A stretch of 53,341 nt of DNA, taken from contig CABXGL010000008.1 of NCBI GenBank assembly GCA_902511755.1, forward strand, positions 1 to 53,341, written 5' to 3'. The translations under genes were made by a program, and so were the position numbers. Within the stretch, counting starts at the first letter, position 1. Every line of letters starts with the position of its first letter. Positions 46,738-53,341 of the stretch are shown here, in pieces. The notes below the pieces were generated by a model. That model did no database searches. It worked only from the letters and a program-made list of their open reading frames with translations, and was not told where the DNA came from. Source of the DNA: an uncultured Bacteroidota bacterium. Its GTDB lineage: Bacteria; Bacteroidota; Bacteroidia; Flavobacteriales; Flavobacteriaceae.

Positions 46738-47639
46738 AGTTAACTATTTTAGGTTGTTTTTCTGCTTCTCCAAGTAAGAATTCTTTTCCCTCTGCTCAAA
46801 TACTTGAAATTGGTGGAAATAATTTTTTAATTGATTGTGGAGAAGGAACACAAATTCAACTAAGAAGATGTGGAATTAAATTAAATTCTATTGAACATAT
46901 TTTTATTTCCCATTTACATGGAGATCATTTTTTTGGTTTACCTGGTTTGATTTCTACTTTTCGATTGCTAGGAAGATCAAAACCTCTCAATATATATGGC
47001 CCTAAAGGAATTAAACAAGCCATTACACTTATGCTAAAGTTAGGTGATTCATGGACTAATTATGAATTAAGATTTAATGAATTAGAAGATTTAAAATCAA
47101 TTAAATTATTAGAAAATAACAAGTTTTCAGTTTATACAATTCCACTAAACCACAGAATATACACTAATGGATTTTTGTTTAAGGAGAAAAAAAATGAAAA
47201 AAAGTTACTTGTCGATATTGCATTAAAATTAAAAATTGATAAGACCCAATTTAATGGTATTAAGATGGGTAAAGATGGAGTTTTATCAAATGGCGATATA
47301 ATTAAAAATAGTAAGCTTACAGAACCCAAACCAAATGACATTATTTATGCATATTGTAGTGACACTTGTTATTACCCTAAAATAATTGATTTGATAAATG
47401 AATGTGATATTCTATATCATGAATCAACATTCTTAGATAAACATATTGAATTAGCAAATCGGACTAAGCATTCTACAGCTAAACAAGCTGCTGAGATTGC
47501 TAGATTAGCCAATGTAAAAAAATTGATTCTGGGACATTTTTCATCTAGATATAATAATTTAAATGATTTTCAGTCTCAAGCTCAAGAAGTATTTAACAAT
47601 GTAGAATTAGCATCTGACGGTAAGGTTTTTTATTTTTAA
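46734..47639 (+). CDS. rnz: Ribonuclease Z (tRNA 3' endonuclease)
   Basis: 301 aa metallo-beta-lactamase-fold nuclease that removes tRNA 3' trailers. The zinc motif FISHLHGDHFFGLPGL is at about residues 58-73, the exosite region covers about 150-190, and YCSDTCYYP, YHESTFL and LILGHFSSRY carry the remaining ligands. Length fits the short bacterial RNase Z. It is the fourth gene of the run beginning with pyrR. Confidence 0.95.
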   Translation: MKLTILGCFSASPSKNSFPSAQILEIGGNNFLIDCGEGTQIQLRRCGIKLNSIEHIFISHLHGDHFFGLPGLISTFRLLGRSKPLNIYGPKGIKQAITLMLKLGDSWTNYELRFNELEDLKSIKLLENNKFSVYTIPLNHRIYTNGFLFKEKKNEKKLLVDIALKLKIDKTQFNGIKMGKDGVLSNGDIIKNSKLTEPKPNDIIYAYCSDTCYYPKIIDLINECDILYHESTFLDKHIELANRTKHSTAKQAAEIARLANVKKLILGHFSSRYNNLNDFQSQAQEVFNNVELASDGKVFYF

Positions 47640-47671
47640 ATTAATTATCTTTAATCTATATATTATATTTT

Positions 47672-48310
47672 ATGTCCAAGGATTTAAGTAGTTATAGAAA
47701 AGAGTATTTAAAAGGAATTTTAGTTGAAGAGGATCTTCCTGAAAATCCAATCAAATTATTTTCAGATTGGTTCAATAATGCAGATTCTAAAAGCAATGAA
47801 ATTGAACCAAATGCTATGTCGCTTTCAGCTATAGATTTAAACGGAGTTCCGATCACTAGAGTAGTTCTTTTGAAGAAATTTTCAAATGATGGATTTGTGT
47901 TTTGTACAAATTATAGTAGCAGAAAAGGGAAATCAATAACTAAAAATCCTAATGTATGTATTTCATTTTTTTGGTCAAGCCTCGAACAACAAGTTATTAT
48001 AAATGGTAAAGCATCCAAGGTTAGTGAAGTGGATTCTGACAATTATTTTAATAGCAGACCTATTGAAAGTAGATTAGGAGCAATAATATCTAATCAAAGT
48101 GAAGTTATTCCATCAAGAGAATACTTAGAAAATAAATTTAAGAAAAACAATCTCGAAAATAACTCGGTTAAAAGACCTAGGAACTGGGGTGGTTATATTG
48201 TAGATCCAACTTCAATCGAATTTTGGCAAGGAAGAGAAAATAGATTACATGATAGAATATTATATAAAAAAGAGAATAATATTTGGAATTATGTAAGATT
48301 ATCACCTTGA
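47672..48310 (+). CDS. pdxH: Pyridoxamine 5'-phosphate oxidase
   Basis: 212 aa FMN enzyme that makes pyridoxal phosphate. Motifs: EPNAMSLSAIDLNGVPITRVVLLK, FCTNYSSRKGKSI, and the C-terminal signature RPRNWGGYIVDPTSIEFWQGRENRLHDR. Several PLP enzymes lie upstream in the window. Its stop overlaps the TTG start of sixA. Confidence 0.96.
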   Translation: MSKDLSSYRKEYLKGILVEEDLPENPIKLFSDWFNNADSKSNEIEPNAMSLSAIDLNGVPITRVVLLKKFSNDGFVFCTNYSSRKGKSITKNPNVCISFFWSSLEQQVIINGKASKVSEVDSDNYFNSRPIESRLGAIISNQSEVIPSREYLENKFKKNNLENNSVKRPRNWGGYIVDPTSIEFWQGRENRLHDRILYKKENNIWNYVRLSP

Positions 48311-48786
48311 AAAAATTAATTCTTATTCGTCATGCAAAATCATCATGGAAATATAATGTTTCTGATTTAGAAAGACCCTTATCTAAAAGAGGAATGAATG
48401 ATGCAAATCTAATGTCTAAATTATTAAATGATTTATGTATTAATATTGATTGTGTTTTTTCTAGTATTTCAACAAGAACAAAAGAAACTGCAAAAATTTT
48501 TATAAATAATTTAAATCATAAAAACAAATCTATTATTGAATCTTCAGATTTATATGATTTTTCAGGTCAAAAAGTAGATTTATTCATTAAAAAAATAGAT
48601 AATAAATTAGATACAATTATGGTTTTTTCTCATAACAATTCCTGTTCTAATTTAATTTCCAAATATGCAAAGATTAATAAACATGTTCCAACTTGTGGAA
48701 TTTTAATTTTTGATTTTGATGTATCTTTGTGGTCTGATATTGAATTAGGTAGTTGTAATTACTATTTTCCTAAAGATTTTAGATGA
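48307..48786 (+). CDS. SixA-like histidine phosphatase
   Basis: 159 aa from the TTG at 48307, which overlaps the pdxH stop (TTGA). From this codon the protein reads MKKLILIRHAKSSW, placing the phosphatase motif RHA (His9) where the family has it; an upstream TTG at 48283 would add eight unrelated residues. HNNSCSNLI carries the second histidine. SixA removes phosphate from the HPt domain of ArcB in E. coli, but no HPt protein is here, so the target is unknown. Confidence 0.85.
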   Translation: MKKLILIRHAKSSWKYNVSDLERPLSKRGMNDANLMSKLLNDLCINIDCVFSSISTRTKETAKIFINNLNHKNKSIIESSDLYDFSGQKVDLFIKKIDNKLDTIMVFSHNNSCSNLISKYAKINKHVPTCGILIFDFDVSLWSDIELGSCNYYFPKDFR

Positions 48787-50825
48787 GTACTTCACAAAAT
48801 AAATTTGTTAATAGAGAAATAAGTTGGCTTCAGTTTAACCAAAGAGTTTTACAGGAGGCTAATGATTCTAATGTACCATTAATTGAGAGAATTAGATTTT
48901 TAGGTATTTTCTCTAATAATCTAGATGAGTTTTATAGAGTTCGCTACGCTACAGTAAAAAGAATTGCCATTAGTAATGAATCTGGTAAAAAAATATATAA
49001 AGATATAACTGCAAAAAAATTATTAAATGAAATTACCCGAATTGCAATTGATCTTCAAGAAAAAAGCTTCAAAATATTAGACCAAATAATCAGTTTATTA
49101 GAATTAGAGAAGATATTTTTTGTAAATGAAACTAATCTTAACAAAAAACAAAAAAAATATATAACAGAATTTTTTAATCAAAAAATAAGTCCTGCTTTAG
49201 GAGTTATAGTTTTAAATAAATCTAAAAAAGTGCCAAAGTTTAAAGATAATTTATCTTTTCTTTTGGTGAGAATGAAACTTAAAAATGATCCTATTCAGCA
49301 TGCAATAATTCATATTCCAAAGGATTTGAAAAGGTTTGTTGTATTACCATCTACTGATTCTAATAGTTATGTAATGATGATAGATGATATAATTAGATTT
49401 CATTTAAATGAAATTTTTAAAATATTTGAACCAATCAATATTCAGGCTAATATGATAAAGATAAGTAGAGATGCTGAGCTTGATTTTGATGATGATATTT
49501 CAAAGAGTTACTTAGAACAAATATCTCAAAGTGTAAAAGAAAGATCTTCTGGAGTTCCAGTAAGATTTGTTTATGATAGTAAAATACCTTTAGATACATT
49601 ATCTTTTTTAGTTGATAAAATGAAGATTGATAGTGATACAGATAGCATGATTCCTGGCGGAAAATATCACAATAGAAGAGATTATATGAATTTTCCAAGT
49701 TTAAATAATAATTTATTATATAAACCTCTTAAGCCTTTAAAAATCAAAGGAATTAAACTTGGTGAGAGTATGTTTAAAAAGATTTCTCAAAGAGATTACC
49801 TTCTTCATGCACCATATCACAATTTTTTATATATAATTAATTTTTTACTTGAAGCTTCTATAGATCCCAATGTTAAAACTATTTATATAACTATATATAG
49901 ATTGTCAAAATTGTCAAAGGTTGCAAGTGCTTTAATTAATGCTGCAAAAAATGGAAAAAAAGTTGTTGTTCAAATTGAACTTCAGGCAAGATTTGATGAG
50001 TCTGCAAATATTAAGTATGCAAAGGAAATGCAATCTCAAGGTATCAAATTAATGTTTGGTTCTCAACACTTAAAAGTCCATGGCAAGATTTGTATAATTG
50101 AAAGAAAAGAAGAAAAAATTTTAAAGAATTATGGTTTTATTAGTACGGGTAATCTTAATGAGTCAACAGCAAAAGTATATACTGACATGACCTTATTCAC
50201 TTCAAATAGTAATATTTTAAGGGAAGCAAAATCAGTTTTTAATTTTTTTGATGCGAATTATAAGAAATATAGTTTTAAAAATCTTATTATTTCACCTATA
50301 AACACAGAGAATAAATTAAAGAAATTAATTAACAATGAAATTAAGAATGCTAGACTTGGAAAATCATCATGGATAAAAATTAAAATTAATAATATTACTA
50401 GTCGTAATATGATAAAATATTTATATAATGCTAGTAGAGCAGGAGTTAAGATTCAGATGATTGTTAGAGGGGTATGCTGTTTAATTCCTGACCAATTAAA
50501 TATGAGTGAAAATATTAAGGTAATTAGTATTGTAGATAAATTTTTAGAACATACAAGATTTGTTGTTTTTTGTAATAACGATGATAATAAGGTGTTTATT
50601 TCATCGGCTGACTGGATGACTAGGAATTTAGATAATAGAGTAGAGGTTACCTGCCCTATTTTTGATGATAGAATTAAAAAAGAAATAATTGATGTGTTTA
50701 ATATTTATTGGAAGGATAATGTTAAGTCTCGCCATGTAAATCATCCAAAGATAAATAAGTATAAGAGAAATAGTAAAAAAACATTTAGATCTCAAGAAGA
50801 AATTTATAAATATTATTTGAAGTAG
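48783..50825 (+). CDS. ppk1: Polyphosphate kinase 1
   Basis: 680 aa. Reversibly transfers the terminal phosphate of ATP to polyphosphate. The N-terminal domain starts FVNREISWLQFNQRVLQEA. The two PLD-like catalytic domains include the phospho-acceptor histidine in LKVHGKICII and TGNLNESTAKVYTD, and the C-terminal FISSADWMTRNLDNRVEV. Length is normal. It overlaps sixA by 4 bp (ATGA). The sixA-ppk pairing is common in Bacteroidota. Confidence 0.95.
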   Translation: MSTSQNKFVNREISWLQFNQRVLQEANDSNVPLIERIRFLGIFSNNLDEFYRVRYATVKRIAISNESGKKIYKDITAKKLLNEITRIAIDLQEKSFKILDQIISLLELEKIFFVNETNLNKKQKKYITEFFNQKISPALGVIVLNKSKKVPKFKDNLSFLLVRMKLKNDPIQHAIIHIPKDLKRFVVLPSTDSNSYVMMIDDIIRFHLNEIFKIFEPINIQANMIKISRDAELDFDDDISKSYLEQISQSVKERSSGVPVRFVYDSKIPLDTLSFLVDKMKIDSDTDSMIPGGKYHNRRDYMNFPSLNNNLLYKPLKPLKIKGIKLGESMFKKISQRDYLLHAPYHNFLYIINFLLEASIDPNVKTIYITIYRLSKLSKVASALINAAKNGKKVVVQIELQARFDESANIKYAKEMQSQGIKLMFGSQHLKVHGKICIIERKEEKILKNYGFISTGNLNESTAKVYTDMTLFTSNSNILREAKSVFNFFDANYKKYSFKNLIISPINTENKLKKLINNEIKNARLGKSSWIKIKINNITSRNMIKYLYNASRAGVKIQMIVRGVCCLIPDQLNMSENIKVISIVDKFLEHTRFVVFCNNDDNKVFISSADWMTRNLDNRVEVTCPIFDDRIKKEIIDVFNIYWKDNVKSRHVNHPKINKYKRNSKKTFRSQEEIYKYYLK

Positions 50826-50831
50826 TTTGAT

Positions 50832-50863
50832 GGGGTTTAAAGAGATTAAAAAATTTAAAGCCC
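50832..50863. terminator. Hairpin between convergent ppk1 and dnaX
   Basis: GGGGTTTAAA (50832-50841) pairs with TTTAAAGCCC (50854-50863) with one mismatch around a 12-base A-rich loop. On the minus strand the loop supplies a T-run. It spans the end of dnaX and may terminate both transcripts, though neither side has a long T-tract after the stem. Confidence 0.4.
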
Positions 50864-52564
50864 TAATTTAAATTCTTTACGTATTTTTTCTATACTAGGA
50901 TTTATCGACTTAAGTTTTTCAAATTTTTCTGTAGTTGAATAAACAAATTCTTTTTCTTTTTCTTTATTCACGTGTATTATTAGCTCAATAAGATTATTAT
51001 TTAATTTCTCTTTTAGATAAACAAGAAGTTTGTTTTTATTTTTTTCGAGTTCTAGTTTATTAGTGTTATTGGATAAAGTAAAATGTATTTCATGTTTATT
51101 TTTTAACATGGGTTGATCAATTTGTAATATACTAGCAAGATTTTTCTCTCCCTTATCTAATAAATTAGAATAATATTTAATCCATAATTTAATTAAGTCT
51201 TCTTCTGAGAATTCCTTATTCTGATCTTTTATATTTATTAATTCTTTTTCCTTTTCTTTATTTTTCTCAATGTTTTTCTTGATTTTCAGACTAGAAATGG
51301 ATAATCCAGAAATTAGTTTATCATTTTTAGTTTTAGGAATGTCTATTTCTTCTTCTTCTTCTTCTTCTTCTTCTTCTTCTTCTTCTTCTATATTATTTTT
51401 TTTATTAGGAAGTGTTTCTTTTTTAACAATGTTATTTTCTTCTTTAATTAAATCTTTATTGTTTTTTGTAGAATTACTAGGAATTATTTTTATTTTTTTT
51501 TTTAATTCAATTTGAGAAATTGAACAAAGTTTCATCAAACATATTTCAACTAATAATCGTTGATTTTTACTTGTTTTATAACGAAAACTACAATCTTCAG
51601 ATAAATCAATTGCTTTTAATATAAAATCTAAATCTTTTATTTTAGATTGTTCAATATATTTTTTTGAAATTGAGCTATTTTGTTCAAGTAATACATGAGT
51701 TTGGGAATTTTTAGAGACCATTAAATCTCTTAGATGTGATGAAAATCCATCAATAAAATGTTGAGCATCAAAACCTTTTTCAATTACTAAATTTAATAAT
51801 AAGAGAATTTTGGTGATATCATTATTAATTATGTGTTCATAAGCCTTAAAATATATTTCAAAATCTAGAACATTTAAATTTTCATACGCTAATTCCTTTG
51901 TAATATTCCTTTCAGTATAATTAACTAGTCTGTCAAAAATTGATAATGCATCTCTTAATGCTCCATCACTTTTTTTTGCAATCAAAAAAATTGCCTCATC
52001 ATCATATTTTATTTTTTCAGATTTTGCAATCTTTTCAAGGTAAGTTTGAATTTCATTAGTGCTAATTTTTTTAAAATCATAAATTTGACATCGTGATAGA
52101 ATAGTTGGAATTACTTTATGTTTTTCTGTTGTTGCTAGAATAAAGATTGCGTATGTTGGTGGCTCTTCCAATGTTTTTAAAAAAGCATTAAATGCTTGAC
52201 CTGACAACATGTGAACTTCATCAATTATATATACTTTATATTTTCCTGTTTGAGGAGGAATTCTTACTTGATCAATAAGATTTCTAATATCATCTACACC
52301 ATTATTCGAGGCAGCATCTAATTCAAAAATATTATAAGAAAAATCATCTGATTTATTTTCAGTTCCATTTGTATTTATTTTTTTTGCTAATATTCTTGCA
52401 CATGTAGTTTTTCCAACCCCTCTTGGACCACAAAACAATAAAGCTTGAGGTAATTGATTTTGTTTTATGGCATTTTCGAGGGTTTTTGTTATTGAATTTT
52501 GACCAATAACATTCTCAAATGTATTTGGTCTATATTTTAACGCTGAAACAACAAAATCATTCAT
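50855..52564 (-). CDS. dnaX: DNA polymerase III subunits gamma/tau
   Basis: 569 aa clamp-loader ATPase. Walker A (FCGPRGVGKTTCARIL, about residues 44-59), YIIDEVHMLS (Walker B) and the LSRCQIYDF sensor region are present; domain III ends near residue 360 (LLVEICLMKLCSI). The CxxC zinc module normally found between Walker A and ELDAASN is absent, replaced by KINTNGTENKSDDFSYN. Domain III is followed by a charged linker with 14 consecutive glutamates and a C-terminal tau domain. An A8 run at codons 387-390 may allow a short gamma-like product. Confidence 0.95.
   Translation of the reverse strand: MNDFVVSALKYRPNTFENVIGQNSITKTLENAIKQNQLPQALLFCGPRGVGKTTCARILAKKINTNGTENKSDDFSYNIFELDAASNNGVDDIRNLIDQVRIPPQTGKYKVYIIDEVHMLSGQAFNAFLKTLEEPPTYAIFILATTEKHKVIPTILSRCQIYDFKKISTNEIQTYLEKIAKSEKIKYDDEAIFLIAKKSDGALRDALSIFDRLVNYTERNITKELAYENLNVLDFEIYFKAYEHIINNDITKILLLLNLVIEKGFDAQHFIDGFSSHLRDLMVSKNSQTHVLLEQNSSISKKYIEQSKIKDLDFILKAIDLSEDCSFRYKTSKNQRLLVEICLMKLCSISQIELKKKIKIIPSNSTKNNKDLIKEENNIVKKETLPNKKNNIEEEEEEEEEEEEEEIDIPKTKNDKLISGLSISSLKIKKNIEKNKEKEKELINIKDQNKEFSEEDLIKLWIKYYSNLLDKGEKNLASILQIDQPMLKNKHEIHFTLSNNTNKLELEKNKNKLLVYLKEKLNNNLIELIIHVNKEKEKEFVYSTTEKFEKLKSINPSIEKIRKEFKLGL
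51347..51388 (-). repeat. (GAA)14 microsatellite in dnaX
   Basis: Fourteen perfect GAA codons (TTC on the plus strand) encode a run of 14 glutamates in the linker between the ATPase and tau domains. All codons are identical, which indicates a replication-slippage tract rather than long-selected poly-Glu. Confidence 0.95.
51388..51403 (-). promoter_or_regulatory. Candidate slippage site in dnaX
   Basis: The mRNA reads AAT-AAA-AAA-AAT-AAT-ATA-GAA. A -1 slip on the A8 run (51403-51396) gives K then TAA at 51395-51393. A +1 slip gives two ATA codons then TAG at 51390-51388. Either yields a protein of about 390 residues ending just after domain III. Confidence 0.45.
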
Positions 52565-52568
52565 TTAA

Positions 52569-52576
52569 CAAATATA
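52569..52576 (-). promoter_or_regulatory. Predicted -7 box for dnaX
   Basis: Minus-strand TATATTTG, a full match, ends only 4 bases before the dnaX ATG. By the distance measured at rnpB, transcription would start at or next to the A of the ATG. Confidence 0.5.
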
Positions 52577-52646
52577 TAAATTGACAATATCAATATATTG
52601 ATATAATTAATTAAATAAAACTTTTTATCAACACCAATTTTTACCA

Positions 52647-52654
52647 TACTTTTG
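52647..52654 (+). promoter_or_regulatory. Promoter -7 box of rnpB
   Basis: TACTTTTG, a full TAnnTTTG match, ends 4 bases before the first base of RNase P helix P1. The -33 position holds TTA instead of TTG. Confidence 0.65.
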
Positions 52655-52658
52655 CTAT

Positions 52659-52942
52659 GCAGGCCACCTTATCGCTTTTGTTTTTCAAAAGAGGAAAGTC
52701 CGGACACCATAGAGCATTATAGCGGGTAACGCCCGTCACTATGAAAATAGAGGACTAGTGCAACAGAAAGAATATACAGTTAGGCTGTAGTGAAATCAGG
52801 TAAACTCTATAAGGTGAAACGTCACGTAGACCAACTTTTAAGAATTGCTCGTTCGATGTTGGAGGGTGGGCGGTTTGAACAAAATAGTAATATTTTGTCT
52901 AGATAAATGATAAGGCACGACAGAATCCGGCTTATGGCCTGC
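52659..52942 (+). ncRNA. rnpB: RNase P RNA
   Basis: Catalytic RNA of RNase P, which matures tRNA 5' ends. Helix P1 is closed by GCAGGCCA (52659-52666) and TGGCCTGC (52935-52942). The near-universal core element GAGGAAAGTCCGG is at 52691-52703 and the 3' partner ACAGAATCCGG at 52920-52930. Length (about 284 nt) is short compared with E. coli but plausible for a reduced type A RNA. The P1 3' strand runs straight into TTTTT, which can act as the terminator. It is divergent from dnaX. Confidence 0.95.
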
Positions 52943-52945
52943 TTT

Positions 52946-53341
52946 TTATTTTAAATAGCTAATGCTATTTGGTCCTTGGTTAAATACAAGGTCTAAAATG
53001 CTTAAGTTATTTTTAAAGCCATGTTTTGGAGAAAAAACCTGTATATATTCCTTAACAATGAATTTATCATCAAATTTTTTTTCAGCCATGTCTCTAAGAT
53101 CAATTTCATTATTATATTTTTCTTTGAATTTTTTTGTAAAACTTAATTTATTATTAATATCTAACCATTCATATACAAGTTTAATACACTCAATATTGAA
53201 AACTGAAAGTTTATTATAATGATTGAAATATAAATTTTTTAATCCATCTTCATAAAATTCAAAAAAAGGTGAAGACTTATATGCTGATTGAATTGATTTC
53301 CAATGGTCTTTTTGCCATTGAAAATCATTTTTAATAATAGC
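52946..53341 (-). CDS. WbqC family protein, 5'-truncated
   Basis: The last 131 codons of a minus-strand gene that starts beyond the window. The readable part begins NDFQWQKDHWKSIQSAYKSSPFFEFYED, a signature I associate with the WbqC-like family of Bacteroidota, and ends QGPNSISYLK. WbqC proteins were first noted in polysaccharide clusters, but the biochemical role is unclear. A plus-strand ORF over the same bases is a shadow. Its stop is 3 bp from the 3' end of rnpB, tail to tail. Confidence 0.82.
   Translation of the reverse strand, partial: AIIKNDFQWQKDHWKSIQSAYKSSPFFEFYEDGLKNLYFNHYNKLSVFNIECIKLVYEWLDINNKLSFTKKFKEKYNNEIDLRDMAEKKFDDKFIVKEYIQVFSPKHGFKNNLSILDLVFNQGPNSISYLK

Noticed and set aside
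51270-51515. Plus-strand ORF with a poly-Ser run
   Set aside because: It is the antisense reading of the (GAA)14 tract in dnaX; the run and hydrophobic flanks come from the repeat.
52962-53219. 85-aa plus-strand ORF near the right end
   Set aside because: It lies antisense to the WbqC-family frame, which has recognisable sequence and stays open to the window edge.

Overview
The window is a gene-dense, very AT-rich stretch of bacterial chromosome (about 70% A+T or more by eye). It looks like a streamlined, probably marine, member of the Flavobacteriaceae (Bacteroidota). The reasons are the gene order dapA-bamD-rpoZ-coaBC-DUF4835-recN-fabI, the Bacteroidota-type omega subunit, a CarboxypepD-like plus beta-barrel outer membrane protein, a CAL67264-type small membrane protein, promoter boxes of the Bacteroidota form TAnnTTTG, and almost no Shine-Dalgarno sequences ahead of starts. 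Spacers are short, usually under 150 bp, and several neighbours overlap. I see no insertion sequence, prophage, CRISPR array, toxin-antitoxin pair or restriction system, so this is core genome rather than an accessory island.

Layout. 1-9650 (+): lysine synthesis (dapA, cut by the window edge), outer membrane assembly (bamD), rpoZ, coenzyme A synthesis (coaBC, coaE), DNA repair (recN), fatty acid synthesis (fabI) and an overlapping histidine kinase/response regulator pair. 9651-13287 (mostly -): xerD, aroQ (+), lpdA and a tandem pair of MsrB-type proteins, the second a divergent lipoprotein. 13388-20059 (+): an MFS transporter, lon, cmk and rpsA. 20065-27388 (-): one co-directional run panB-rluA-leuA-leuC-leuD-cimA-leuB for branched-chain amino acids and pantothenate; the second LeuA-like protein reads as a citramalate synthase. 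27523-31272 (+): dnaK, broken by a one-base frameshift in an A7 run, then small genes, a thioesterase and a CPBP protease. 31269-36830 (mostly -): fumC, an outer membrane beta-barrel protein, an ArsC-like protein and prfB with its programmed +1 frameshift. 36922-50825 (+): a zinc metalloprotease, threonine aldolase, oligopeptidase B, cysteine synthase, a serine-palmitoyltransferase-like enzyme, pyrR-pyrB, rnz, pdxH, sixA and ppk. 50855-53341: dnaX (-), RNase P RNA (+) and a partial WbqC-family gene (-).

No wholly new multi-gene system is visible. The most interesting signals lie at nucleotide level. They are a possible slippage site in dnaX with stops in both shifted frames, next to a (GAA)14 tract; a hairpin in prfB whose upstream arm mimics the 16S anti-Shine-Dalgarno sequence and pairs with the frameshift stimulator; the dnaK frameshift; inverted repeats upstream of dnaK and lon; a stem-loop in the rpsA leader; and promoters placed so that the mRNA would be leaderless. 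Two small membrane-protein genes and one very short ORF, all below the usual length cut-off, are also reported.
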